A stretch of 64,000 nucleotides of DNA from an uncultured Agrobacterium sp. (GCA_913777615.1 CAJYTK010000017.1:310001-374000), one strand, 5' to 3'. Positions 46,305 to 55,262 are shown, numbered from the stretch's first letter. Notes: generated by a model from the sequence alone, not told the origin. Numbers and translations: made by a program.

Positions 46305-48029
46305 ATGACTGAGAAAAAACTCCGTTCCGCTCGTTGGTTCGCGCCCGACGATCTGCGCAGCTTTGGTCACCGCTCCCGCATGATGCAGCTCGGCTACTCC
46401 GAAGAGGATTTTGCCGGCAAGCCGGTCATTGGCATTCTCAACACCTGGTCGGAGCTCAACACCTGTCATTCGCATTTTCCAGAACGTGTAAAGGATGTGA
46501 AGCGCGGCGTGCTCCAGGCCGGTGGCTTTCCCGTCGAGATGCCGTCGCTCTCCGTCGATGAGAGCTTCACCAAGCCAACATCCATGCTCTACCGCAACAT
46601 GCTCGCGATGGAGACGGAAGAGATGATCCGTTCCCATCCTCTCGATGGCGTGGTGCTGATGGGTGGCTGCGACAAGACGACACCCGGCCTCGTGCTGGGA
46701 GCCATCTCCGCTGGCGTGCCGATGATCTATTTGCCCGCAGGTCCGATGTTGAGCGGCAACTATGCCGGCAACACGCTCGGCTCCGGTTCCGACGCCTGGA
46801 AATACTGGGACGAGCGGCGCGCAGGCAACGTGACCGATGAGGAGTGGCGCGGCGTTCAGGGCGGTATCGCGCGCTCGGCCGGTGTCTGCATGACCATGGG
46901 CACAGCCTCCACCATGACGGCGATCACCGATGCTCTCGGTCTGACACTGCCCGGTGCCTCATCGATCCCTGCCGTCGACTCAGGTCATCAGCGCATGTCT
47001 GCCGCTTGCGGTCGCCGCATCGTCGAGATGGTTGACGAGGATCTGACGCCTGACCGCATCTTGAGCCCAGCGGCCTTCCGCAATGCGGCGATCGTTGCCA
47101 TGGCAACCGGGTGCTCCACGAATGCCGTCGTGCACCTGATCGCCATGGCCCGCCGCGCAGGCGTACCCATGACGCTGGACGAGCTGGATGCACTCGGTCG
47201 CGTCACCCCGTTGATTGCCAATGTCCGTCCTTCGGGCAAGGACTATCTGATGGAGGATTTTTATTACGCCGGCGGCCTTCGCGCGCTGATGAAGCAGCTG
47301 GAAAGCCGCCTCGATTGTTCGGTGCTGACGGTCACTGGGCGGAGCATGGGTGAAAACCTGGAAGGCGCCAAAGTCTACAATGACGACGTCATCCGCTCGC
47401 TCGACAACCCGGTCTATGCCGAAGGCTCTCTTGCCGTGTTGCGCGGTAATCTCTGCCCGGATGGTGCGGTGATCAAGCCTGCGGCCAGCGATCCCAAACT
47501 CCATGTCCATGAAGGTCCGGCGCTTGTCTTCGACAGCTACCCCGACATGAAGGCCGCGATCGACGACGAGAATCTCGATGTGACCCCCGATCATGTTCTG
47601 GTGTTGCGCAATGCAGGCCCGCTCGGCGGACCGGGCTTTCCGGAATGGGGAATGCTGCCGATCCCCAAGGCCCTGATCAAGAAAGGTCACCGTGACATGG
47701 TGCGCATTTCCGACGCGCGTATGTCCGGCACCTCCTATGGGGCCTGCGTGCTGCATGTCGCGCCGGAGAGTTTTGTCGGCGGTCCGCTAGCACTGTTGAA
47801 AACCGGAGACATCGTTCGCCTCGATCTGCCGGCGCGTCGCCTCGACATGCTGGTTAGCGAAGAAGAGATTGCCAGCCGGCGCGCCGCATGGCAGCCACCG
47901 GCGCCTCGCTACGAGCGTGGCTACGGCTATCTTTTCGCCAAGCACGTGACCCAGGCCGACAAGGGCTGCGACTTCGATTTTCTCCAGACGGATTTCGGCC
48001 GCAGCGCTGGCGAGCCGGATATCTTTTAA
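46305..48029 (+). CDS. IlvD/Edd family sugar-acid dehydratase (arabinonate/galactonate dehydratase-like)
   Basis: Iron-sulfur dehydratase that turns aldonic acids into 2-keto-3-deoxy acids. Cys54 (NTCHSH), Cys122 (GGCDKTTPG) and Cys195 (AGVCMTMGTAS) correspond to the three cluster ligands of sugar-acid dehydratases; the catalytic Ser is in ARMSGTSYG (about 474). 574 residues and overall sequence recall rhizobial L-arabinonate/D-galactonate dehydratase rather than biosynthetic IlvD. AGGA lies before the ATG at 46305; ATG at 46296 is possible. Exact substrate unknown. Confidence 0.88.
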   Translation: MTEKKLRSARWFAPDDLRSFGHRSRMMQLGYSEEDFAGKPVIGILNTWSELNTCHSHFPERVKDVKRGVLQAGGFPVEMPSLSVDESFTKPTSMLYRNMLAMETEEMIRSHPLDGVVLMGGCDKTTPGLVLGAISAGVPMIYLPAGPMLSGNYAGNTLGSGSDAWKYWDERRAGNVTDEEWRGVQGGIARSAGVCMTMGTASTMTAITDALGLTLPGASSIPAVDSGHQRMSAACGRRIVEMVDEDLTPDRILSPAAFRNAAIVAMATGCSTNAVVHLIAMARRAGVPMTLDELDALGRVTPLIANVRPSGKDYLMEDFYYAGGLRALMKQLESRLDCSVLTVTGRSMGENLEGAKVYNDDVIRSLDNPVYAEGSLAVLRGNLCPDGAVIKPAASDPKLHVHEGPALVFDSYPDMKAAIDDENLDVTPDHVLVLRNAGPLGGPGFPEWGMLPIPKALIKKGHRDMVRISDARMSGTSYGACVLHVAPESFVGGPLALLKTGDIVRLDLPARRLDMLVSEEEIASRRAAWQPPAPRYERGYGYLFAKHVTQADKGCDFDFLQTDFGRSAGEPDIF

Positions 48030-48041
48030 AGGATTGGGTCG

Positions 48042-48842
48042 ATGATGAAGCGTTTGCTGATCACAGGTGCGGGCGGCCAGCTGGGCAGAATGCTGCGCGG
48101 GCGCCTCGGTCATGTTGCCGAAATCGTCCGCCTGTCGGATGTGGTTGAGATTGCCGCACCGGCCGGGCCGCATGAGGAAGTAATGCGCTGTGCGCTGGAG
48201 GACGCTCACGCTGTCCATGATCTGGTGAAAGATTGCGATGGCATCGTTCACCTGGGCGGCATTTCGGTTGAGAAGGCCTATGATCCGATCGAAGACGCCA
48301 ATCTACGCGGAGTCTACAATCTCTATGAAGCGGCGCGAGCCAACGGAAAGCCACGCATCCTCTTCGCCTCCACCAATCACACGATTGGCTATTATCCCCA
48401 GGGCACGCAACTGACCCCGGAGATGCCCTTCTTGCCCGATGGTCTTTACGGCGTGTCGAAGATTTTCGGCGAGGCGATGGCGAGCCTCTATCACTCCAAG
48501 TTTTGTCAGGAGACGGCGATTGTCCGCATCGGTTCCTGTACCGAAAAGCCAATGGATTGGCGCATGCTTTCCACCTGGCTCAGCCATGACGATTTCGTCT
48601 CGCTGATCGAGGCGGTCTTCCGCGTGCGAAAGCTTGGTTGCCCCATCATCTGGGGCGTGTCTGCCAACGACGATTCCTGGTGGGACAATTCCCATGTCGA
48701 TTTTCTCGGCTGGGAGCGCCGCGACAATGCCGCGCGCTTCCGTGAGGAAATCGAACGGATCGTGCCGCGGCCCGATCCGCAAGCGGCCATCGCAAAATAT
48801 CAGGGTGGCATCTTCATCGATGAACCCATTCACAAGGCGTGA
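48042..48842 (+). CDS. Uronate dehydrogenase-like NAD-dependent oxidoreductase
   Basis: Extended SDR of 266 residues with cofactor loop TGAGGQLG (8-15) and catalytic Tyr136/Lys140 (YGVSK). The stretches CDGIVHLGGISVEK, NHTIGYYPQ and RMLSTWLSHDDFVSLIEA closely match Agrobacterium uronate dehydrogenase, which oxidises galacturonate and glucuronate to aldarolactones. The same chemistry on a related sugar is likely. It follows the dehydratase by 12 bp. The enzyme name is by similarity; substrate range is not shown. Confidence 0.85.
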   Translation: MMKRLLITGAGGQLGRMLRGRLGHVAEIVRLSDVVEIAAPAGPHEEVMRCALEDAHAVHDLVKDCDGIVHLGGISVEKAYDPIEDANLRGVYNLYEAARANGKPRILFASTNHTIGYYPQGTQLTPEMPFLPDGLYGVSKIFGEAMASLYHSKFCQETAIVRIGSCTEKPMDWRMLSTWLSHDDFVSLIEAVFRVRKLGCPIIWGVSANDDSWWDNSHVDFLGWERRDNAARFREEIERIVPRPDPQAAIAKYQGGIFIDEPIHKA

Positions 48843-48875
48843 AATGCCTTTATCCATCACGACGAGGACACAACC

Positions 48876-49586
48876 ATGAACAGCGAAACCCGCGAGAAAC
48901 TATCGACGATTTCCGTCGCGACGCTGGCCACAGCGCTTTACAAGCGCGGCCTGCGCAACCAGGTCATTCAGGGGGTTCGCCCGCTTGGCTACAAGGGCAA
49001 GAACATGGTGGGCCCGGCCTTTACCCTTCGTTACATGCCAGCGCGCGAAGATAGAAATCAGCTTGTTGAGTTCCGCAACCCCGCCCATCCGCAGCGCGTG
49101 GCAATCGAGACATGCCCTCCCGGTCACGTGCTGGTCATGGATAGCCGCAAGGATGCGAGTGCTGCCTCCGCCGGCGATATTCTCGTAACACGTTTGATGG
49201 TGCGGGGCGGTGCCGGTATTGTCTCCGATGGCGGCTTTCGTGATGCGGCAACGATTGCCGAGCTGGATATCCCGGCTTATCACACCCGCCCTTCTAGCCC
49301 GACGAACCTCACCAAGCATGAGGCGATCGAGATCAACGGCCCCATCGGCTGCGGTGACGCGCCGGTCTTTCCTGGCGACATCATTGTTGGGGATGCCGAT
49401 TGCGTGATTGTCATCCCCGCGGGCATTGCCGACGAAGTGGCCAACGAGGCGGTCGAAATGACGGCTTATGAGGATTTCGTCGTGGAGCGCGTGAAGGCGG
49501 GCGAGACGATCATCGGTCTTTACCCCTGCACCAAGGATGAGCATCAGACGGCCTTCGCCGCATGGCGCAAGGCCAATGGCCGCTGA
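48876..49586 (+). CDS. RraA-like protein, possible keto-acid aldolase
   Basis: Family shared by RraA (RNase E regulator) and class II pyruvate aldolases such as 4-hydroxy-4-methyl-2-oxoglutarate aldolase. The aldolase signature Gly-x-Arg-Asp is kept in DGGFRDAATI, and SAGDILVTRLMVRGGAG forms the metal-site region. 236 residues. As last gene of a sugar-acid operon that otherwise lacks an aldolase, it may split the 2-keto-3-deoxy acid; this is inference. Often annotated only as ribonuclease regulator. Confidence 0.82.
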   Translation: MNSETREKLSTISVATLATALYKRGLRNQVIQGVRPLGYKGKNMVGPAFTLRYMPAREDRNQLVEFRNPAHPQRVAIETCPPGHVLVMDSRKDASAASAGDILVTRLMVRGGAGIVSDGGFRDAATIAELDIPAYHTRPSSPTNLTKHEAIEINGPIGCGDAPVFPGDIIVGDADCVIVIPAGIADEVANEAVEMTAYEDFVVERVKAGETIIGLYPCTKDEHQTAFAAWRKANGR

Positions 49587-49622
49587 CAATCAGCCATCTC
49601 TTTGAAAAGATTGCGTCAAGGA

Positions 49623-49654
49623 AAATGGCCGGGGTCTTCCCCGGTCATTTGTTT
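49623..49654. terminator. Bidirectional intrinsic terminator at the end of the catabolic operon
   Basis: A 12-bp stem with one G-U pair (49623-49634 with 49639-49650, GGCCGGGG core) and a TCTT loop. TTTGTTTATC follows on the plus strand and TTTTCC on the minus strand, so it can end both the operon and the convergent Gfo/Idh gene. Confidence 0.88.
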
Positions 49655-49683
49655 ATCGGCAAAGCCTGTCAATGATCTTGTGA

Positions 49684-50610
49684 TCAGTCGTAGAAGGAAT
49701 CGACGAACTTGTGACGACCGAGCAGGAATGCATCGGCGACGTGAGTCAGCGGTGCAAGATCGACATCGGATGTCTTCGCCTTGATGATTTCGGCAAAGCG
49801 TTCGTAAAGGGCAGGATATTCACGCTCAGGCTGGGCTAATTTCAGTTCGCCATTGATAGAGAGCTTTGCGCCGCCTTCGGACAGGACCATTTGACCTGCC
49901 TCTGTTTCGGCGACAATATCCCAGCTCTGCTTGCCCGTCTGGCGCCAGTCGAATTCGGCATGAACCGGCATCTTCGTCACGTCGGAGAAATGAATGTCGG
50001 CTGCAATCGGCGCATCACGGTTTTCCGGGAATTCCAACGTCGCCTTGGTGATGAAGAGCGCGCGCGGCAGGATATGGGTGATGATGGAGAGCGCATTGAT
50101 ACCTGGGTCGAAAACACCAAGACCGCCGGCCTGCCAGATCCATTCCTGGTTTGGATGCCACTGGCGCACGTCTTCTTTCCAGATGACATGAACGCTGTTG
50201 ATCTTGGTGGAGGCCAGGAAGCTCTTTGCTGCCTCGACGGCGGGCGCATAACGCGAATGCCAGCTGGCAAAGAGCGAAAGGCCTTTCGAATCCGCCAAGC
50301 GAACAAGATCCTGCACTTCGGAGAGGGTCGCGCCGGGCGGCTTTTCAAGGAAGACATGCTTTCCAGCGTTGAGCGCCGCATAGGCAGCCTCATAACGATA
50401 TTGCGGCGGCATGCAGAGCGACACGGCTGTGGCGTCAGGTACGGCTGCGATCAATTCCTCGATCGTGTGGTAAGAGGGCACGCCTTCCACCGTACCGTGG
50501 CGGCTAGCCGTTGCAATGAGGTCGAAATCCGCATTGGCGGCAATGGCTGGAAGATGCTGGTCGCGAACGATTTTGCCGACGCCGACGATGGCAAGCTTGA
50601 TGGCTGACAT
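49684..50610 (-). CDS. Gfo/Idh/MocA family oxidoreductase 4 (galactose 1-dehydrogenase-like)
   Basis: 308 residues, shorter than the other three. Cofactor loop AIVGVGKIVRDQHLPAI, EKP in VFLEKPPGATL, and GLGVFDPGINALSI, a pattern I associate with bacterial D-galactose/L-arabinose 1-dehydrogenases that make aldonolactones. If so it would feed the lactonase and the IlvD-type dehydratase. Convergent with the operon, with its own promoter region beyond 50610. Confidence 0.86.
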   Translation of the reverse strand: MSAIKLAIVGVGKIVRDQHLPAIAANADFDLIATASRHGTVEGVPSYHTIEELIAAVPDATAVSLCMPPQYRYEAAYAALNAGKHVFLEKPPGATLSEVQDLVRLADSKGLSLFASWHSRYAPAVEAAKSFLASTKINSVHVIWKEDVRQWHPNQEWIWQAGGLGVFDPGINALSIITHILPRALFITKATLEFPENRDAPIAADIHFSDVTKMPVHAEFDWRQTGKQSWDIVAETEAGQMVLSEGGAKLSINGELKLAQPEREYPALYERFAEIIKAKTSDVDLAPLTHVADAFLLGRHKFVDSFYD

Positions 50611-50708
50611 GCTTTTAAGACCCGTATGATGCTCTAAAAATAATACTTTATTACTTGTATCAGAAACCGCCGTTCGGGCAAGCTGTTGCTCGATGCTGTC
50701 ACCGCAAA

Positions 50709-51551
50709 TCAGTTGATGGATGCAACCAGCAACGGCTTCTGAGCGGGTTTTTTGTAGACCAGATGCACCACCTTGTAGCCTTCCGCTTTCAACTGGGTCA
50801 GCAGCGCTGGCAGCATGGTGGCAGTGCGCTTGTGAATGTCGTGCATCAGGATAATCCCGCTGCCGCGGTGACGAAGGGCCGCGATCGTGCGTGACGCTAC
50901 GAGGGCTGGCGTGTCGGTGAAGTAATCCTTGGAATCGACCTGGACATCCATGATGACGAGCCCGCGCTCGGATACCATGCGTCGAAGGTTGTTATTGTCT
51001 GCGAGATAGGGGAAGCGGAAGAACATCACGTCAGTATCGGTTGCTTTCGACACGGCTCTTTCACCCTTGGCAATCTCCGCCACTGCGCGGTCGAATGCGA
51101 GGCTGCGCAGATTGGGGTGGCTGAATGTGTGGCTACCGATCGTGTGTCCTTCGGCAACGACCTTCTTGGCAATGGCCGGATGCGCCTGCGCCATTTCGCC
51201 AACCATCAGGAATGTAGCCTTCACGCCAAAGTCGTTAAGTGTCGCGAGGATCCGCTCTGTCTTTCCGGGGACAGGGCCATCATCGAAGCTGAGCACGACT
51301 TCCTTATTGGCAAGAGCGATATCTTTTAAGGACGACACCTCAATGTCGCGACCGGCAAGCCCCATAGGGTTGCGTGGACGCATCCATGCCGCTGGCGACA
51401 GTGCGACAGGATCATGTGCACCTGCAGTTGGCTTGTCGGGCATCGTGGCGGCAAAGGCGCTTTTTAGAGACCCGTCGGCCTGCGGCTTGCCTGCGCAACT
51501 GGAAAGGCACAGCGCAATGGCTGCGGACACGAAGAGTGAGGAGAAGCGCAT
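50709..51551 (-). CDS. Polysaccharide deacetylase family lipoprotein
   Basis: NodB-fold deacetylase acting on cell-wall or exported glycans. Lipoprotein signal with lipobox LSSC (Cys19). Catalytic and metal motifs: SFDDGP (Asp90, Asp91), SHTFSH (His141, His145), RFPY and the C-terminal ILMHDIH. 280 residues. All metal ligands are present, so it should be active in the periplasm. Substrate unknown. Stands between the catabolic locus and the ABC-F gene. Confidence 0.9.
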   Translation of the reverse strand: MRFSSLFVSAAIALCLSSCAGKPQADGSLKSAFAATMPDKPTAGAHDPVALSPAAWMRPRNPMGLAGRDIEVSSLKDIALANKEVVLSFDDGPVPGKTERILATLNDFGVKATFLMVGEMAQAHPAIAKKVVAEGHTIGSHTFSHPNLRSLAFDRAVAEIAKGERAVSKATDTDVMFFRFPYLADNNNLRRMVSERGLVIMDVQVDSKDYFTDTPALVASRTIAALRHRGSGIILMHDIHKRTATMLPALLTQLKAEGYKVVHLVYKKPAQKPLLVASIN

Positions 51552-51647
51552 GAAAAGCTCGGCAAATCAGGGATGACGTTGCTGCCGAGCTTTCTCTCAT
51601 TATGGTTAACGGTGCGTTACTTTCCCGCTGGCGAAGTAACGTTTCAT

Positions 51648-53531
51648 TTATCCACCCATCGCGTCTTCATATTCACTGGACAAGAGCAGCCATTGTTCTT
51701 CCGCTGCAGAAAGTTTGGCGGCCGCTTCTCCGCGCTGCTTGACCTTTTCTGCTGCCTTGGCCGGCGCCTTTTCATACAGCGTCGGATCGGCAAGCTCCGT
51801 GTCCAGAGCCTGAATCTGTTTCTCAAGCTTCGCCGTCAAGGATTCGATTTCGTTGATCTTTTTCTTCAGCGGCGCAAGTTGCGCGCGCTTTTCGGCGTTG
51901 GCTTTGCGCTGATCGGCCTTGGATGCCTGGTCCCCAGCGACCTCGACCTTCTCGTCCTTCTTCTTGCCAGACGCGATGACGATGTCCCGATACTCTTCCA
52001 TATCGCCTTCGAAGCTCGTGACCGTACCATTGTTCACTAGCCATAGGCGGTCGACGGTTGCCTCTATCAGGTGTCTGTCATGCGAGATCAGGATCACGGC
52101 GCCATTATAATCGTTCAGCGCCTCGATCAGTGCGCGGCGGCTGTCGATGTCAAGATGGTTGGTCGGTTCGTCGAGGATAAGGAGGTTCGGCGCATGAAAC
52201 GCGGCGAGCCCCATCAGCAGACGGGCTTTCTCGCCGCCTGACAAATCCTTGGCAGCGGTTGACATTTTTTCCGTCGCAAGTCCCATCTGTGCCACGCGTG
52301 AACGCACCTGTGCTTCCGCCGCCTGCGGCATCAACTTGCGCACATGCTCGACCGGCGTTTCATTCGGCATCAGATCATCTAATTGATGTTGAGCGAAGAA
52401 GCCGATCTTCAGACCTGGGGCCAAACGCAAATCCCCCGCTTGCGCGGGAAGACGTCCAGAAATGAATTTGGCAAAAGTGGATTTACCGTTACCGTTGGAG
52501 CCTAGCAGCGCGATCCGATCGTCGTTGTCGATGCGCAGATTCAAGCCTTTAAGGATCGGCTTGCCCGGCTCATAGCCGACGACCCCGCTCTGGATGGCGA
52601 CGATCGGTGAGGCGGGTTGCTTTTCCGGCTCGGGGAAGGTGATCGGCTGGACATGATCTTCTATGACGGCAGCAACAGTACCCATGCGTTCCAACGCTTT
52701 GATACGGCTTTGCGCCTGCTTGGCTTTGGAGGCCTTGTAGCGGAAGCGGTCGATGTAGCTCTGCAAGTGCTTGCGCGCCGCATCGCTCTTCACCTTCGCC
52801 TTCATCTGCAGCTCGTCGGCTTCCGCCTTCTGCCGCTCGAAGGAATCATAGCCGCCGCGATAGAAGGTCAGCTTCTTCTGATCCAGATGGATGATCGAAT
52901 TGACGGCATTGTTCAAAAGATCGCGGTCGTGGCTGATGATGATGACGGTGTGGGGATAGCGGCGGATATAGTCTTCCAGCCAGAGCGTGCCTTCAAGGTC
53001 GAGATAGTTGGTCGGTTCGTCGAGCAGCAGAAGATCGGGTTCGGCGAAGAGCACCGAGGCAAGCGCTACGCGCATGCGCCAGCCACCGGAAAATGAAGAG
53101 GCGGGGCGCAACTGCGCATCCTGATCAAAACCGAGACCTGCGAGAATGGCTGAGGCGCGCGCTTCCGCCGAATGCGCATCGATATCGACGAGCCGCATCT
53201 GGATGTCAGCGATCCGGTTCGGGTCGGTCGCCGTTTCCGCTTCCTGCAACAGGGCCGCCCGTTCTTTGTCGGCGGCAAGCACGATAGAGATCAGCGAATC
53301 TTCGGTGCCTGGCGCTTCCTGCGCCACCTGACCGATGCGCGCATGCTTGGGAATGGTGACGCTGCCGCTTTCCGATGCCAGATCGCCAGTGATGACGCGA
53401 AACAGTGTCGATTTTCCCGCGCCATTGCGCCCCACAAGACCCGCTTTAACGCCGTCAGGCAGCGAGACGCTGGCATTGTCGAGAAGCAGGCGGCCTGCGA
53501 TACGGGCTGAAAGGTCGGTAATCGTAATCAT
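51648..53531 (-). CDS. ABC-F family ATPase (Uup/EttA type)
   Basis: Soluble tandem ATPase that acts on ribosomes. Two nucleotide domains with Walker A GRNGAGKST (about 35) and GSNGNGKST (about 347), both with LSGGEK/FSGGWR-type signatures, joined by the charged ABC-F linker (about 240-310). A C-terminal coiled coil rich in Lys, Glu and Ala (about 530-627) resembles Uup. ATG at 53531 (MITITDLSARIAG) gives 627 residues. No membrane domain, so not a transporter. Confidence 0.93.
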   Translation of the reverse strand: MITITDLSARIAGRLLLDNASVSLPDGVKAGLVGRNGAGKSTLFRVITGDLASESGSVTIPKHARIGQVAQEAPGTEDSLISIVLAADKERAALLQEAETATDPNRIADIQMRLVDIDAHSAEARASAILAGLGFDQDAQLRPASSFSGGWRMRVALASVLFAEPDLLLLDEPTNYLDLEGTLWLEDYIRRYPHTVIIISHDRDLLNNAVNSIIHLDQKKLTFYRGGYDSFERQKAEADELQMKAKVKSDAARKHLQSYIDRFRYKASKAKQAQSRIKALERMGTVAAVIEDHVQPITFPEPEKQPASPIVAIQSGVVGYEPGKPILKGLNLRIDNDDRIALLGSNGNGKSTFAKFISGRLPAQAGDLRLAPGLKIGFFAQHQLDDLMPNETPVEHVRKLMPQAAEAQVRSRVAQMGLATEKMSTAAKDLSGGEKARLLMGLAAFHAPNLLILDEPTNHLDIDSRRALIEALNDYNGAVILISHDRHLIEATVDRLWLVNNGTVTSFEGDMEEYRDIVIASGKKKDEKVEVAGDQASKADQRKANAEKRAQLAPLKKKINEIESLTAKLEKQIQALDTELADPTLYEKAPAKAAEKVKQRGEAAAKLSAAEEQWLLLSSEYEDAMGG

Positions 53532-53621
53532 GCCAGCCTTTTGGCCGAGTTTACGGGAGCTTGCAAGATGGAGAAGCGGCAAGCCCCGCGCCATCGTGAG
53601 CTTCTACAGGGTAGGGGGTGT

Positions 53622-53649
53622 GATGCCGTCAAAAAGAACCCGCCCATGA
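53622..53649 (+). other. Possible eight-codon leader peptide coupled to the methyltransferase gene
   Basis: GGGGGTGTG precedes an ATG at 53622 that opens MPSKRTRP and stops in TGA overlapping the next start as ATGA. The main gene itself lacks an obvious ribosome site, so re-initiation is possible. Confidence 0.4.
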
Positions 53650-54404
53650 GCCGTATTCTCCAGCCGATATTGAACCTCTCCAGGCTCGTTCTCTCCCAGG
53701 CGATCGTGCTCGGCGGCTTCGTGATCGTTCAGCGTATGGGCTGGCGGCTGCCACTCGGTATTTTCGAAATCCTGCTGATACACGGTGTGTTCTCAGCGCT
53801 TATCGGTCGTCTTCTTGGACTCTGGTGGTTCTGGGTGCCGGTGCAAATCCTGCTTCCCTTCGCGGTCGTCTATAATGAAGTTGTGCCGGCCTGGGCTTAT
53901 GGTCTGGCTTTCATCGCCTGCGTGCTGGTCTTCTGGAACGGTGCCAAGGAGCAGGTGCCGTTTTATATGACAAACCGGCAGACCTGGAACGCGATTAGCG
54001 GTCTGGTATCCCGGGAAAATGCGAAATCCTGTGCCGATCTCGGAAGCGGTACGGGGGGTATCGTCATCTATCTGGCAAAGGCTCACCCGGGTGTCCGGGT
54101 CGATGGCTATGAGACGGCGCCGCTTCTGACGTTGATCTCCAAGCTTCTGGTCGCGATGAACCGTCGCCCCAATGCGGCGATCCGCTATAAAAGCCTCTGG
54201 GATGCCGATCTGTCTCAATATGATCTGGTCTATTGCTTCCTGTCGCCGGTGCCGATGCCCGGCCTTTACGAAAAGGCCAAGGCTGAGATGCGTAAAGGAA
54301 CGTTGCTTGTCTCCAATAGCTTCGAGATTCCCGGCGTCACTCCGCTTGATGTTCTGGAAGTGCATGACGCCCGTCACACGAAGCTGTTTCTCTATCGTTT
54401 CTAA
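53646..54404 (+). CDS. Class I SAM-dependent methyltransferase with N-terminal membrane segments
   Basis: About 105 hydrophobic N-terminal residues form three or four membrane segments. A Rossmann methyltransferase domain follows with motif I ADLGSGTGGIVIYLAKA and acidic residue VDGYETAP. Similar membrane-anchored methyltransferases are common in proteobacteria, but their substrates are mostly unknown. 252 residues from the ATG at 53646. Transcribed away from the ABC-F gene. Confidence 0.82.
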   Translation: MSRILQPILNLSRLVLSQAIVLGGFVIVQRMGWRLPLGIFEILLIHGVFSALIGRLLGLWWFWVPVQILLPFAVVYNEVVPAWAYGLAFIACVLVFWNGAKEQVPFYMTNRQTWNAISGLVSRENAKSCADLGSGTGGIVIYLAKAHPGVRVDGYETAPLLTLISKLLVAMNRRPNAAIRYKSLWDADLSQYDLVYCFLSPVPMPGLYEKAKAEMRKGTLLVSNSFEIPGVTPLDVLEVHDARHTKLFLYRF

Positions 54405-54520
54405 CTCCGTCTCACCGCCGGTCGTCTCACTTCAAACCCTGTGATGGCAGATATGAAGACTGGTGGTTTGATTTTCGCCGCATCAGCCTGTTCAATGGGG
54501 TCAGAAAAACAGGAGTGACC

Positions 54521-55210
54521 ATGTCGATTACGCTTTACACGCTCTGCGGCCGTGACATCAGCCGTCCGTTCTCGCCCCATTGCTGGAAAACCGTTCTGTC
54601 GCTGGCGCATAAAGGGCTGGATTTCGAAGAGCGCCCGCTTGCTTTCACCGCGATCCCCGGCATCGAAAACGGCTTTTCGAAAACGGTGCCGGTTTTGCGT
54701 GATGGCGACAGGCTGGTAAAGGACAGCTTCGACATCGCGGTCTATCTCGATGAGGCCTATCCGGATCAGCCGTCGCTGTTTAACGGGGAGGGCGGCAAGG
54801 CGCTCTCACGCTTTGTCGAAAGCTGGTCGCAGACGCAGCTCCATCCGGCCATCGTCCGGATCGCGCTTCTTGATATTCATGACATGCTGGATGATCAGGA
54901 CCAAGCTTATTTCCGCGAAAGCCGAACGAAGGCGCTCGGTGCTGCACTGGAAGACGTCATTGCTGAACGTAATGCGGAGATTGCCGCTTTTCCCGCTCGT
55001 TTGGAGCCCATCCGCAAGATGCTCAGCCGTCAGCCGTTTCTCGGTGGCGAAAGCCCGCTCTTCGCCGACTATATCGTCTTCGGAGCGCTTCAGTGGTCGA
55101 GGGTCGCCAGCGGCGTCGATCTCTTTGCTGCCAAGGATCCTGTTCGAGACTGGTTCGAGCGCTGCCTCGATCTGCATGGCGCGAAGGGGCGCAGTGTGAC
55201 AGCGGCGTGA
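54521..55210 (+). CDS. Glutathione S-transferase family protein
   Basis: N-terminal thioredoxin-like domain (about 1-80, ITLYTLCGRDISRPFSPHCW, then the cis-Pro site KTVPVLRDG and the glutathione contact DSFDIAVYLDE) and an all-helical C-terminal domain. 229 residues. AGGAG lies five bases before the ATG; the GTG at 54515 is in frame. Likely detoxification or lyase activity on an aryl ether or small electrophile; not determinable here. Confidence 0.9.
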   Translation: MSITLYTLCGRDISRPFSPHCWKTVLSLAHKGLDFEERPLAFTAIPGIENGFSKTVPVLRDGDRLVKDSFDIAVYLDEAYPDQPSLFNGEGGKALSRFVESWSQTQLHPAIVRIALLDIHDMLDDQDQAYFRESRTKALGAALEDVIAERNAEIAAFPARLEPIRKMLSRQPFLGGESPLFADYIVFGALQWSRVASGVDLFAAKDPVRDWFERCLDLHGAKGRSVTAA

Positions 55211-55262
55211 AATGTCACGCAGCTTCTGCCAATTACGGAAAGCCCCCTTGTTTTCGGGCGTT

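Noticed and set aside
51648-53531. ABC-F protein as an antibiotic exporter
   Set aside because: There is no membrane domain or nearby permease; the linker and coiled coil fit ribosome-associated Uup/EttA proteins.
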